64,000 nt of DNA from Pseudooceanicola nanhaiensis. Lineage in GTDB: Bacteria > Pseudomonadota > Alphaproteobacteria > Rhodobacterales > Rhodobacteraceae. Position numbers and translations under genes: made by a program. The stretch spans positions 248,001 to 312,000 of the forward strand of contig NZ_JAIUZP010000007.1 in NCBI RefSeq assembly GCF_020171315.1. Direction: 5' to 3'. Below the pieces are notes generated by a model. It was not told the origin of the DNA. It ran no database searches and saw only the letters and a program-made list of their open reading frames with translations. Shown here one piece after another: positions 1 through 10,389 of this stretch (its first letter is position 1; every line of letters starts with the position of its first letter).

Positions 1-561
1 CTTGGCGGCGGAGTAGATGATCCGCCCCCCGCGATCGACGAGGAGGATATCGAGTAGATCCTGCGCCCCCATGAGGCTGCGGAAGTAGGGGTGATACTTC
101 GTGTGCATGATGTCGTACTGGGTGCCGGTGCCCGTGGTGGTGAGTTCCGCGCGGCGTTCGACCGGATTTGGGTTTCCGGTAATGTACGCGGTCCGAAGCA
201 CCTGCTGTGCATCTCCCTCGGTCGCGTCCCAGGCGAGGGCGAAGGAATTCGCGGCTGCGAGCACGGTCGGGTTGGTGCCCTGTGCCGTCAGGCTGGCCTC
301 GATCGACACCAGTTCCTTGTGCAGGGACTCTGCGAAAGTATGCACCAGGCTGTCCTGCTGCCGCGCGACCTGGTCGTCCAGGATGTCGCGGGCATCCAAG
401 TAGGCCGTGATCGAGACAAGGCAGGCGGCCAGAAAGGCGACCCCGGTGACCAGAAGCGGCAGCTTCACGACGAGCCGCAGGTTGCGCAACAGGATGAGCG
501 CCGCAAATCGAGGCGTGCGCGGGCCTGTCGCCGGTGTCGGCGAAGCTGCGGTGTCACTCAT
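1..561 (-). CDS. Methyl-accepting chemotaxis protein, N-terminal part (cut by window edge)
   Basis: The reading frame is open from an ATG at 561 to the first base of the window, giving 187 residues with no stop, so the gene continues to the left. A basic cytoplasmic N-terminus is followed by one hydrophobic segment at about residues 32-52. Then comes an extracytoplasmic stretch with a coiled-coil-like start and a conserved YHPYFRSLM...DILLVDRGGRIIYS segment. That segment is typical of the sensor domain of methyl-accepting chemotaxis proteins, just before the HAMP region. An AGGGGA motif about 8 bases upstream supports the start. The ligand cannot be told, and the signalling domain lies outside the window. 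Confidence 0.75.
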   Translation of the reverse strand, partial: MSDTAASPTPATGPRTPRFAALILLRNLRLVVKLPLLVTGVAFLAACLVSITAYLDARDILDDQVARQQDSLVHTFAESLHKELVSIEASLTAQGTNPTVLAAANSFALAWDATEGDAQQVLRTAYITGNPNPVERRAELTTTGTGTQYDIMHTKYHPYFRSLMGAQDLLDILLVDRGGRIIYSAAK

Positions 562-786
562 CTCATGATCCCCTGATATCCTCCGGCGGCACCGGCATGC
601 GTTGCGAGTGATCGCAGGTGGATCTTTCTGTCGGCTTAAGTGCCAAGAGGCCGGCCCCGGCGGGCGCGGAATTTGTACTTAGAATTTTTCCGATCCCTGG
701 CGGCCGCGCCGCGGGCGGGAAAAAAGCGCGGTTCGCGGGCATTCGGTCGAGACATCGGGCAAGGGATTTGTTAGGCGGTTCCCGCT

Positions 787-863
787 GGCCCCGTGGCTCA
801 ACTGGATAGAGCAGCCCCCTCCTAAGGGGCAGGTTACAGGTTCGAATCCTGTCGGGGTCACCA
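787..863 (+). tRNA. tRNA-Arg (anticodon CCT)
   Basis: A full cloverleaf can be drawn. The acceptor stem is GGCCCCG/CGGGGTC (one G-U), the D stem is GCTC/GAGC, the anticodon stem is GCCCC/GGGGC with loop CTCCTAA, and the T stem is ACAGG/CCTGT with loop TTCGAAT. The CCA end is encoded (861-863). The anticodon CCT reads the AGG arginine codon. It stands alone between the chemotaxis receptor and a small membrane protein gene. Confidence 0.95.
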
Positions 864-1015
864 GCATCCCCTCTTCTCAAGCGTCCTTATCTCGCATCTT
901 GGCCCTCTGGCCGGGGGCCGGGGCGCGGTGACGGTTGACAGCGGATGGACCGGGGCAGAGCCTCTGCCGAAGAGGCCGCGCCCATGACGGCGGCGGCAGG
1001 AAAGGCACCACGTCC

Positions 1016-1723
1016 ATGCTCATCCACGACGGCAAGGAACGCAGCACCGCGATCGACCTGCGGCTTGCGGTGACGCTTGCGACGGTCGCCGGGGGTGTGA
1101 ATGCGGCCGGGTTTCGCGCGATGGGCTACTTCTCCGCCAACATGACGGGGAACGTGTCGCTGCTGTCGGAGCATCTTGTGCTGGGCGAGTGGCGGGCGGT
1201 CCTCCTCGCGGCGGGGCTCGTCGCGGCCTTCATCCTTGGCGCGTTCCTCTCTGCCCTGCTGATCGAACGCGGGCTCAGGCGCGGGCTGCGCGGGGTCTAT
1301 GCCTATTCGATCATCCTCGAAGGGGGGCTTATCGCGACGCTGACGCTGGTGGATCTGGCCATGGCGGACCTGCAACGCAGCGCCGTGCTGCTGCTGGGGC
1401 TCAGCTGCGCGATGGGGGTGCAGAACGCTGCGACAACGCGGATTTCGAACGCGCAGGTCCGCACGACGCATCTGTCAGGGGTGACGACCGACCTGGGGAT
1501 CGAGCTGGCGATCCTGTGCGGCGGGGCGCGTCAGGACGCGACGCGGGGGGTGATCCTGTCCCGGTTCCGGCTGCATCTTGCGACGCTCCTCGCCTTTCTG
1601 GCGGGCGGGGCGGCGGGGGCTGCCTGCTATGGGCTGATCGGTCCGGGGGTTTACCTGCTGGCTGCGGCGATCCTGATCGGGATCGCCGTACCGGAGGCGC
1701 GCAGGGTGCATCGGCGCGCGTGA
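1016..1723 (+). CDS. YoaK/DUF1275 family integral membrane protein
   Basis: A protein of 235 residues with about six hydrophobic segments and the features of the DUF1275 (YoaK) family: an early VAGGVNAAGF segment, MTGNVS in the first third, and GVQNAATTR in the middle. The biochemical role of the family is not established. The ATG at 1016 is preferred because the TM-rich family fold starts soon after it and AAAGG lies 10 bases upstream. A longer frame from 935 adds a non-conserved polar extension. The gene stands alone and is convergent with the dehydrogenase gene to its right. Confidence 0.8.
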   Translation: MLIHDGKERSTAIDLRLAVTLATVAGGVNAAGFRAMGYFSANMTGNVSLLSEHLVLGEWRAVLLAAGLVAAFILGAFLSALLIERGLRRGLRGVYAYSIILEGGLIATLTLVDLAMADLQRSAVLLLGLSCAMGVQNAATTRISNAQVRTTHLSGVTTDLGIELAILCGGARQDATRGVILSRFRLHLATLLAFLAGGAAGAACYGLIGPGVYLLAAAILIGIAVPEARRVHRRA

Positions 1724-1772
1724 TGAGGGCGCGTGGTGAAGGCCCCGCCATGAGGCAGGCGGGGCCGAGAGG

Positions 1773-2699
1773 TCAGTAACCGAGGCTCTTGTCCACCAGC
1801 CCCAGCGGGGTCTCACCCGCGAGGTAGCGGCGGATGTTCTGCGCCGTGGCCTCTGCCGCGGTGTCAGAGCGGGTGTTGCCCGCGATATGGGGCGTGAGGA
1901 CGACGCGCGGATGGCTCCACATCGGGTCCTCGGCGGGCAGGGGCTCGGGATCGGCCACATCGACGAAGGCCCCGCCCAGCTGGCCGCTGTCCAGCGCCGC
2001 GATCAGGTCGGGCTGGTTCAGGTGGCCGCCGCGCCCGGCCTGAACGAGGCCCGCGCCCTTCGGCAGCTTGGCAAAGAGATCGGCGTTCAGGATGTGCCGG
2101 GTCTCCTCGGTCAGCGGCAGGAGGCAGATCAGGACATCGGTGCCCTCCAGTGCCGCGTCCAGTCCCTCGGCGCCATGGTGGCAGGTGACGCCCTCGATTT
2201 CCTTGGGCGAACGGCTCCACCCGGCGAGGGTGAAGCCGAAGGGCCGCAGGGCCTCCAGCGTGGCGCGGCCCATCTCGCCCAGACCCAGAACCGTGACCTT
2301 GCGCTGATCCGGCCAGGTGAAGCTGCGGGCCTTCCACAGCTTCTCGCGCTGCTGTGCCTGATAGTCGATCAACTCGCGGTGCAGCGCCAGCGTGGACATG
2401 ACGCAGTAATCCCGCACGAGCGTGGTCACGCCGCTTTCCACCATGCGGACCAGCCGCACGCCCTCGGGCAGGGGGGCGTTCACCACCTGGTCGATCCCGG
2501 CCCCGGTGGAGAGCACCAGTTCGAGGTTCGGATAGCGCGTCGCGAGATCGTCGGGGAAGACCCAGCCCATGAGGAAGCGCACCTCGGCCGGATCGACGGC
2601 AGAGGCATCGGAGGCGAAGGGCACTTCGGGCAGGTCGCGGGCGAAGACGGAGGCAAAGGCTTTCGCCCGCTCCTCGGTCGATTGCAGTAGGAAGGTCAT
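1773..2699 (-). CDS. NAD(P)-dependent D-2-hydroxyacid dehydrogenase family protein
   Basis: Predicted cytoplasmic oxidoreductase of 308 residues that interconverts a 2-ketoacid and a D-2-hydroxyacid, of the glyoxylate/hydroxypyruvate reductase A type. The dinucleotide-binding loop GLGEMG is near residue 140. The catalytic Arg is in QAGRGGHLNQ, the Glu in DPEPLPAEDP and the His in LTPHIAGNT, in the expected order. The ATG at 2699 lies 8 bases beyond the stop of the FAD oxidoreductase gene, so the two are probably co-transcribed. A longer in-frame extension would overlap that gene and lacks family sequence. It may reduce the ketoacid released by the upstream oxidase, but the substrate is not known. 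Confidence 0.85.
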   Translation of the reverse strand: MTFLLQSTEERAKAFASVFARDLPEVPFASDASAVDPAEVRFLMGWVFPDDLATRYPNLELVLSTGAGIDQVVNAPLPEGVRLVRMVESGVTTLVRDYCVMSTLALHRELIDYQAQQREKLWKARSFTWPDQRKVTVLGLGEMGRATLEALRPFGFTLAGWSRSPKEIEGVTCHHGAEGLDAALEGTDVLICLLPLTEETRHILNADLFAKLPKGAGLVQAGRGGHLNQPDLIAALDSGQLGGAFVDVADPEPLPAEDPMWSHPRVVLTPHIAGNTRSDTAAEATAQNIRRYLAGETPLGLVDKSLGY

Positions 2700-2707
2700 C
2701 TGGTCTC

Positions 2708-4015
2708 TCAGCGGGTCTGGCGGGCGAAATCCCGGCGATCCTGCAGCCTGTACATCTGAATGAAGGCAGGCATGAAGTAGGGTTTGCCGGCGTAGAAGGG
2801 AATGAAAGTCGGCGGGCGGAAGTCGAAGGCCGATTTTGCCTTGTCGTCTTTCAGCAGCTTGTGCGCGGCGCGGTTGCCGATCCACGTGGCCCAGACCACG
2901 CCGGAGCCGCAGAAGCCGGTGGCATAGGTCAGACCGTCATGTTCGAAGATGCGGGGCAGCATGTCCCGGTGCATGGCGACATTGCCGAACCACGTGTGCG
3001 ACAGGCCCACGGACTTCAGCTCGGGGAAGAGCTCATCCAGCCCGTCCTTGAGCATCTGCACCGGCCAGTCGGGATCGCCGGCCTGGCTGGCGTCGCGGCC
3101 ACCCAGCAGGATGCGGGTATGGTCGGGCGAGGGGCGGTAGTAGAAGCCCAGCTTGCGGTGCTCGCCGACCATCATCCGTTTCGGCATCAGCTTGTCCATC
3201 AGCTCGGTCGGGATCGCCTCGGTGGCGATCATCCGCGAGCGGACCGGGACCATACGCCGGCGCAGGTACGGATCAGAGCCGTCGGTATAGCCGTTGGTGC
3301 AGACCAGCACCTGCCGCGCCTTCACGATGCCCTTGGAGGTCGTGACCTTGAAGCCCGAGACGTCCTTCTCGACCTTCAGAACCGCGCAGCCCCCGTGGAC
3401 GGAGACACCTGCCGCGAGGGCGACGCGCAGCATCTCGGCGTGGAACTTGGCCGGGTGCAGGCCGCCGATGTCCATGCGGACGGAGCCGCCGCGATAATGT
3501 TCACTGCCGAGGTAGTCGAGCTGTTCCGCGCGCGGCACGGCATAGGCCTCGATCCCCAGCTTCTTGGAGAGCGTCTCGGCGTTCCGGGCGCCCTTCTCAT
3601 ACTGCTCCTTGCCGAGTGCGCCGTTGTAGCGGCCCACGGGCTGATAATCGCACTCCAGCCCCTCGGTCTTGATGAAATCATAGAGGAACTCGCGCGCAAC
3701 CTTGCCTTCGGCCTCGATCGCCAGCGCGCGTTCTTCGCCGTGGCGCTTTTTCAGCGTGTCGAAGTCGAGGCGGATGTTCCCGCTGGTGATGCCGCCATTG
3801 CGCGAGGAGGCCCCTTCGCCCGGGTGCATCTTGTCGAAGGCCGCGACCGTGCGCCCGGCGCGCACCAGTTCGATCCCCGCCGCGAGGCCCGCATAGCCCG
3901 CGCCGACGATCGCGACATCCACTGCCGTGGCAAGGGGCGTGTCCGGGGTGGGGCCGACGGGCGCGGCCTCCCACCAGTAGGGGGTCCGTTTCTGGGCGAC
4001 GGGGGTCTGGGTCAT
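2708..4015 (-). CDS. FAD-dependent oxidoreductase, DAO family (PuuB/DadA-like)
   Basis: Predicted amine or D-amino-acid oxidoreductase of 435 residues. The N-terminal FAD site is VDVAIVGAGYAGLAAG at about residues 32-47, followed by the family's acidic strand end and the ASSRNGG segment. Near the C-terminus GFCGSGVVWA is the second FAD contact. Length and motifs fit the DAO fold used by gamma-glutamylputrescine oxidase, glycine oxidase and D-amino-acid dehydrogenase. The XRE-cupin regulator upstream and hydroxyacid dehydrogenase downstream suggest deamination of an amine or amino acid followed by handling of the keto product. The exact substrate is uncertain. Confidence 0.85.
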   Translation of the reverse strand: MTQTPVAQKRTPYWWEAAPVGPTPDTPLATAVDVAIVGAGYAGLAAGIELVRAGRTVAAFDKMHPGEGASSRNGGITSGNIRLDFDTLKKRHGEERALAIEAEGKVAREFLYDFIKTEGLECDYQPVGRYNGALGKEQYEKGARNAETLSKKLGIEAYAVPRAEQLDYLGSEHYRGGSVRMDIGGLHPAKFHAEMLRVALAAGVSVHGGCAVLKVEKDVSGFKVTTSKGIVKARQVLVCTNGYTDGSDPYLRRRMVPVRSRMIATEAIPTELMDKLMPKRMMVGEHRKLGFYYRPSPDHTRILLGGRDASQAGDPDWPVQMLKDGLDELFPELKSVGLSHTWFGNVAMHRDMLPRIFEHDGLTYATGFCGSGVVWATWIGNRAAHKLLKDDKAKSAFDFRPPTFIPFYAGKPYFMPAFIQMYRLQDRRDFARQTR

Positions 4016-4081
4016 GGTCCTGTTTCGCTTTGCGGTTTTGCGGCCCTGCAGGTCTCCAGGGTCAGAGATGGAAGTGACGTG

Positions 4082-4702
4082 TCATAGATGGCGATCGAAC
4101 TGCACGGCCCCGATGATCCACAGCACGCGGGCCTTGACGGAGCCGAGGTTGCGGACGCTGTGCGGGCGGGCGCTGTCGAAGACGAAGCTGTCGCCGACGC
4201 GCAGCAGCACGTCCTGATCGTCGACCCGCAGCACCGCCTCCCCTTCGAGGACGAGGCCACCCTTTTCGGCAGGATAGGACAGGGCGCGGCCGCCGGATTC
4301 CCCGCCGGGTTCGATGTTCAGGATCATGATCTGCAGGTTCTGCCGGTCCGTCGTGGTCAGCAGTTCCTTGTGGATCATGCCAAGGTCGATGGTCGGGCGG
4401 TTCTCGCGCCGCCGGATGAAGTTCGGATCGGGAGAGTTCGGCGTGTCGCGCGGGTGGTCGGGATCCGATTCCCCGAACAGTTCCTGCATCGAGATGTTCA
4501 GCGCGCGGCGCAGCGAGGTCAGCAGCCGGATCGACGGATTCGCGAGGCCCCGTTCCACCTGGCTGATCATGCCGACGGACACGCCGGATTCATCCGCGAG
4601 TGCCTGAAGGGACAACCCCTTGGCCTTTCTCAGCCGGCGCAGCGTCGCACCGACGCTTGCTTCTTCCCCGTCGGCGTTGAGGGGGCCTCCAGTGTCGTCC
4701 AT
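4082..4702 (-). CDS. XRE-family transcriptional regulator with C-terminal cupin domain
   Basis: Residues about 15-70 form a Cro/C1-type helix-turn-helix (LRRLRKAKGLSLQALADESG...ISQVERG). The C-terminal 70 residues form a small cupin with GGRALSYPAEKGGLVLEGEA and a PHSVRN metal/ligand strand. This is the architecture of PuuR-like regulators of amine and amino-acid use. The ATG at 4702 has GGAGA 5 bases upstream. An upstream in-frame ATG at 4741 has no clear ribosome site. The gene probably controls itself, the oxidoreductase genes on the same strand and the divergent ABC operon through the intergenic region to its right. Confidence 0.88.
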   Translation of the reverse strand: MDDTGGPLNADGEEASVGATLRRLRKAKGLSLQALADESGVSVGMISQVERGLANPSIRLLTSLRRALNISMQELFGESDPDHPRDTPNSPDPNFIRRRENRPTIDLGMIHKELLTTTDRQNLQIMILNIEPGGESGGRALSYPAEKGGLVLEGEAVLRVDDQDVLLRVGDSFVFDSARPHSVRNLGSVKARVLWIIGAVQFDRHL

Positions 4703-4741
4703 CGGGTCTCCGGGTCGGGGGCCTTGGTGGCCGTGCATCAT

Positions 4742-4992
4742 GGTTCAGACGATTTTACGCGCCGTTTCAGTGTTTTCAATATATTCCGACATCGAAAACT
4801 TCTTTCACTATTGAAAATCTGCCTGCGTAAAATTTCTACATGCAGAAAGTTGTTTATAATCAGCATTATATGCTGATGCTTGCGCTTTGGGCAGGCAGAT
4901 TCATGGCCGAAGGTCCGACAGCGCGCTTGTCAAAATTTTCAATATCTGGCTAGTTTTCACTGAAAGTTAAGAATTCACCGAAAGGTAAGACG
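4742..4992. promoter_or_regulatory. AT-rich divergent control region with TTTTCAATAT repeats
   Basis: This 250-base region between the XRE-cupin gene and the ABC operon is far richer in A and T than its surroundings. TTTTCAATAT occurs exactly at 4773-4782 and 4936-4945. The inverted core ATTGAAAA lies at 4810-4817. Such spaced copies in a divergent promoter are good candidates for operator sites of the adjacent regulator. The ABC ATPase gene starts right after the region with AAAGG and a TTG codon. Confidence 0.5.
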
Positions 4993-6651
<1,659 letters not shown>

Positions 6652-6697
6652 CCAACGACCAGCCACGGCAGCGATGCCACCTTCAGGGAGTCACCAG

Positions 6698-8350
6698 ATG
6701 ACTGACAAGAAACACGGAATTACGCGCCGCGGGGCGATTCAGATGCTGGGGGCGGGTGCGCTGCTGGCCCCCAACCTGCTGGGCAAGCCCGCTTTCGCCC
6801 AGACCCCGCCGGAAGCGCCGGCCGGCCGGATCATCGTCGGCCAGACGCAGGAAAGCACCGTGCTGAACCCGCTGCTGCCCCACATCGAAGTGGATGACGC
6901 GGTGATCTTCTCGCTCTTCGATGCGCTGTTCCGCGTGACCCCCGGCGGGGAAATCATGCCGAACCTCGCTTCCGAAGTGCCGACGCAGGAAAACGGCGGC
7001 ATCTCGGCCGACGGTCTGCAGTGGCGGATCAAGCTGCGCGACGACGTGACGTGGCACGACGGCGAGCCCTTCACCGCCGAGGACGTGAAATTCACCCTCG
7101 AGCTGATCGTGAACCCGGACTTCCGCGCATGGCGCACCATCGGCCACAACCTGGTCAAGGACATCGAGGTCGTCTCCCCGACCGAGATCACCTGGACGAT
7201 GGAAAAGCCCTTCGCGCCCTACATCAACTTCCTGACCGAAACCTTCATCATCCCCGCGCACGCCTTCGAGGGCGTCGAGGATCCGAACACTGCGCCGTTC
7301 AACTCTGCCCCCATCGGCACCGGCGCGTTCAAGTTCGGCCAGCGGGTGCCGGGCGACCACGTCCAGCTGGTGGCGAACCCCGGCTACCACGCCGAAGGTC
7401 CCTACGTCGAAGAGCTGATCTACAAGTACATCCCCGACACCACCGTGCTCTACACCCAGTTCAAGAGCGGTGAGTTCGACCTGACCGGCAACCAGTACAT
7501 CAGCCCGGACAACTACGCCGAGGCGAAGGACCTCGCCGACCGCGAAGTCGTCCTCGTGCCGGTGAACTCGGTCGAGTCGATCTACCTCAACCAAGAGAAG
7601 CCGCAGTTCAAGGACCCGGCGGTCCGCAAGGCGCTCTATGCCGCGATCGACAAGGTGTCGATCATCGACGCGCTCTACTACGGTCTGCCGCTGCCCTCCG
7701 AGACCTTCATGCCGCAGGCCTCCTACTTCTATAACCCCGACCTGCCGACGCAGGAGTTCGACCTCGCCGCGGCCAACAAGATGCTGGACGATGCGGGCTG
7801 GGTCCGCGGGGCCGATGGCATCCGCGAGAAGGACGGCGTGCGCCTGAGCTTCACCAACTCGACCACCGCGGGCAACCACCTGCGCGAGCAGGTGCAGCAG
7901 TTCCTGCAGCAGACGTTCAAGGAAATCGGCGTCGAGATGGAGATCTCGAACCTGCCGGCGGCCGTGATCTGGGGCGAGTTCTGGGGCATGTCGCAGTTCG
8001 ACTCGGTCATCGTGGGCATCACCTTCCTCATCGGTGCCGACCCGGACGTGACCAACCGCTTCCACTCCGCCGCCATCGCGGCGCAGGGCGGGCGCGGCTC
8101 GAACAACTCGCAGTACAAGAACGCCCGCGTCGACGAACTGCTTGAAGAGGGCTCGGCCACTTTCGATCCCGAGAAGCGCCGCGCGATCTATCAGGAAATC
8201 CAGGCCATCATCCGCGAGGACCTGCCCTTCCTGCCGCTGTTCCAGAACCGCTCTGTCCGGGGCTGGAAATCGGGCATCGAGGGCGTGGAGTTCAACACGA
8301 ACACCCGCACCGAGTCCTGGCACGCGGCCGCGTGGTACTGGGACAAGTGA
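6698..8350 (+). CDS. ABC transporter periplasmic substrate-binding protein, SBP_bac_5 family
   Basis: About 550 residues of the dipeptide/oligopeptide/nickel-binding family. It begins with a Tat-type signal: ITRRGAIQML with a hydrophobic stretch and an AFAQ cleavage site near residue 36. Family hallmarks are WRIKLRDDVTWHDGEPFTAEDV and repeated Asn-Pro-Asp segments of the binding cleft. AGGGAG lies 7 bases before the ATG at 6698. An upstream ATG at 6674 lacks such a site. It delivers the ligand to the adjacent permease pair. The ligand may be a peptide or an amino-acid conjugate, but cannot be told from sequence. Confidence 0.9.
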   Translation: MTDKKHGITRRGAIQMLGAGALLAPNLLGKPAFAQTPPEAPAGRIIVGQTQESTVLNPLLPHIEVDDAVIFSLFDALFRVTPGGEIMPNLASEVPTQENGGISADGLQWRIKLRDDVTWHDGEPFTAEDVKFTLELIVNPDFRAWRTIGHNLVKDIEVVSPTEITWTMEKPFAPYINFLTETFIIPAHAFEGVEDPNTAPFNSAPIGTGAFKFGQRVPGDHVQLVANPGYHAEGPYVEELIYKYIPDTTVLYTQFKSGEFDLTGNQYISPDNYAEAKDLADREVVLVPVNSVESIYLNQEKPQFKDPAVRKALYAAIDKVSIIDALYYGLPLPSETFMPQASYFYNPDLPTQEFDLAAANKMLDDAGWVRGADGIREKDGVRLSFTNSTTAGNHLREQVQQFLQQTFKEIGVEMEISNLPAAVIWGEFWGMSQFDSVIVGITFLIGADPDVTNRFHSAAIAAQGGRGSNNSQYKNARVDELLEEGSATFDPEKRRAIYQEIQAIIREDLPFLPLFQNRSVRGWKSGIEGVEFNTNTRTESWHAAAWYWDK

Positions 8351-8433
8351 TCCCGGCCTGACCAAACCCCATGCCGCCGTCCCGATCCCCGGGGAGGCGG
8401 CCCCTTCCAAGACTTCTATCCGCCGAGGGCCCC

Positions 8434-9384
8434 ATGCCTGCATTCCTCCTCAGCCGCCTGTGGCAGAGCCTTGTCCTGCTGGTGATCGTCTCGATCATCG
8501 GGTTCACCGTGCTGAACCTGATCCCGGGCGGTCCGCTGGCGCAATTCGCGCTCGACCCCGGCATGACGCAGGAGGACCTCGACCGGATCGCCCGGCAGAT
8601 GGGCCTCGACCGGCCGCTGCCGGTGCAATACCTCGACTGGGCCGGCAAGCTGCTGACCGGGGACTGGGGCAATTCCTTCCGCGACGGGGCCCCGGTGCTG
8701 CAGGTGATCGGGCGCCACCTCTGGGCGACCTTCCTGCTGATGGGCTCCTCGACCGCGCTCTCCATCGCCATCGGCACGTGGATCGGCATCCGGGGCGCGA
8801 CGCACCGCTATTCGGTCTTCGACTATACGGCCACCGTCGGGGCGATGATCGCCCTTTCGATCCCGACCTTCTGGTTCGGCCTCGTGGGGATCTACATCTT
8901 CTCGCTCGAACTGGGCTGGCTGCCCGCGGGCAACATGTACACCATCGGGGACGGCTCGGCGCTGAACTACCTGCATCACCTGATCCTGCCGAGCGTTGTG
9001 CTCTCGCTCGTCAACGTGGCGATCTGGTCGCGCTACATGCGGTCGGCCACGCTGGACGTGATCAACCAGGATTTCGTGAAAACCGCCCGCGCAAAGGGCC
9101 TCACCGAACGCCGCGTGCTGATGAAACACGTGGTGGGCAATGCCCTGCTGCCGATGATCACGCTGGCCGGCATGCAGCTGCCCGGCATCCTTGGCGGCGC
9201 ATTGGTGACCGAGACGGTCTTCACCTGGCCGGGGATGGGGCGCCTCTTCCTCGATAGCCTCGGCTACAGCGACTACCCGGTGATCATGGGCCTGCTGATG
9301 TTCTCGGCGATCCTCGTGATCCTCGGCAACCTGCTGGCCGATATCGTCGTCGCCCTCGTCGACCCCCGCATCCGCCTGGGCTGA
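8434..9384 (+). CDS. Peptide-type ABC transporter permease (DppB-like)
   Basis: 316-residue inner-membrane permease with about six membrane spans. The N-terminus has the DppB-type hydrophobic span ending in LNLIPGGPLAQ. The cytoplasmic EAA coupling loop is present near residue 225 (KTARAKGLTERRVLMKH). The C-terminus VALVDPRIRLG is typical of the family. The ATG at 8434 is chosen because the first membrane span starts at once; the frame extends further upstream without family sequence. It pairs with the DppC-like protein encoded 37 bases downstream. Confidence 0.9.
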   Translation: MPAFLLSRLWQSLVLLVIVSIIGFTVLNLIPGGPLAQFALDPGMTQEDLDRIARQMGLDRPLPVQYLDWAGKLLTGDWGNSFRDGAPVLQVIGRHLWATFLLMGSSTALSIAIGTWIGIRGATHRYSVFDYTATVGAMIALSIPTFWFGLVGIYIFSLELGWLPAGNMYTIGDGSALNYLHHLILPSVVLSLVNVAIWSRYMRSATLDVINQDFVKTARAKGLTERRVLMKHVVGNALLPMITLAGMQLPGILGGALVTETVFTWPGMGRLFLDSLGYSDYPVIMGLLMFSAILVILGNLLADIVVALVDPRIRLG

Positions 9385-9421
9385 GCCCGCCACCCGCCGC
9401 CGCCCGACCGAGGATCAAGAC

Positions 9422-10303
9422 ATGACCACAGCCGCCGTTCCCTCTGCCAAACCCTACCGCTGGTGGCACAGCCGCGCCGTCCGCCGGTTCTGCCGTCACA
9501 AGCTGGCGCTGACCGGCGTGGCGATGATCACGCTGCTGACGCTCGCCTGTATCGTGGGACCCTACGTGCTGCCCTACGACATGCTCTACATCGACCTGCG
9601 CGCGCGTTTCTCGCCGCCGATGACCGGGGATCACTACCTCGGCACCGATCCGCTGGGGCGTGACATCGCCGCGCGTCTCCTGAACGCGGGGCGGATCTCG
9701 CTGCTGGTGGGCTTCTCGGCCATGGTGCTTTCGACCCTGATGGGGGCGCTCGTGGGGGTGATCGCGGGCTATCGCGGCGGGCTTGTCGGCGCGGCGCTGA
9801 TGCGCTTCACCGATGCCTTCCTCGCCTTCCCCTCGATCTTCCTCGTACTCGCGCTGGCCGCGCTTCTGAAACCGACGCCCGAGATGATCACGATCATCAT
9901 CGCGCTGACCCACTGGATGGAAGTCGCCCGCATCGTCGAGGCCGAGGTCCGGTCGCTCCGCGAGCGGGAGTTCGTGCAGGCGGGCCGGATGCTGGGCCTC
10001 TCCACCAGCCATATCATGTTCCGCGAGGTGCTGCCGAACGCCATGGGGCCGATCATCGTCGCGGCCAGCCTGACAGTCGCCCGCGCGATCCTGTTGGAGG
10101 CCTATGTCTCGTTCCTGGGCTACGGCATCCAGCCGCCGCTGCCCAGCTGGGGCAACATGCTGAACGGGGCCCAGCAGTACCTTGCACAGGCGCCCTGGCT
10201 GGCCATCGTGCCGGGGGTGACGATCACCATCGCGGTGACCAGCTTCAACTTCATCGGGGACGGGTTGCGCGACGCGCTGGATGTGCGCAGCGACCACATG
10301 TGA
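9422..10303 (+). CDS. Peptide-type ABC transporter permease (DppC-like)
   Basis: 293 residues and the second permease of the importer. A short cytoplasmic N-terminus (RRFCRHKLALTG) precedes the first span. The DppC-family sequence HYLGTDPLGRDIAARLL follows at about residues 70-85. The EAA-loop region FVQAGRMLGLSTSHIMFREVLPN is near residue 190, and the end reads GDGLRDALDVR. A hairpin terminator lies 25 bases after the stop, closing the four-gene operon. Confidence 0.9.
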   Translation: MTTAAVPSAKPYRWWHSRAVRRFCRHKLALTGVAMITLLTLACIVGPYVLPYDMLYIDLRARFSPPMTGDHYLGTDPLGRDIAARLLNAGRISLLVGFSAMVLSTLMGALVGVIAGYRGGLVGAALMRFTDAFLAFPSIFLVLALAALLKPTPEMITIIIALTHWMEVARIVEAEVRSLREREFVQAGRMLGLSTSHIMFREVLPNAMGPIIVAASLTVARAILLEAYVSFLGYGIQPPLPSWGNMLNGAQQYLAQAPWLAIVPGVTITIAVTSFNFIGDGLRDALDVRSDHM

Positions 10304-10328
10304 CGACGACCCTCACGCCAGACAGATC

Positions 10329-10358
10329 AAAGGGGCGGCCCGCCGGGGCCGCCCCTTT
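10329..10358. terminator. Hairpin terminator between convergent genes
   Basis: A perfect 12-base inverted repeat, AAAGGGGCGGCC/GGCCGCCCCTTT, with a 6-base loop. It lies between the end of the ABC operon and the end of the convergent L,D-transpeptidase gene. A/T bases flank both arms, so it could act in both directions. Confidence 0.85.
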
Positions 10359-10389
10359 CGCTGTCCGGGAAGAGTGCCGAGGGGATGGG

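Noticed and set aside
6683..8443. 586-residue minus-strand frame opposite the binding-protein gene
   Set aside because: Antisense shadow; composition dominated by Asp, Val, Arg and His, with no signal, span or motif.
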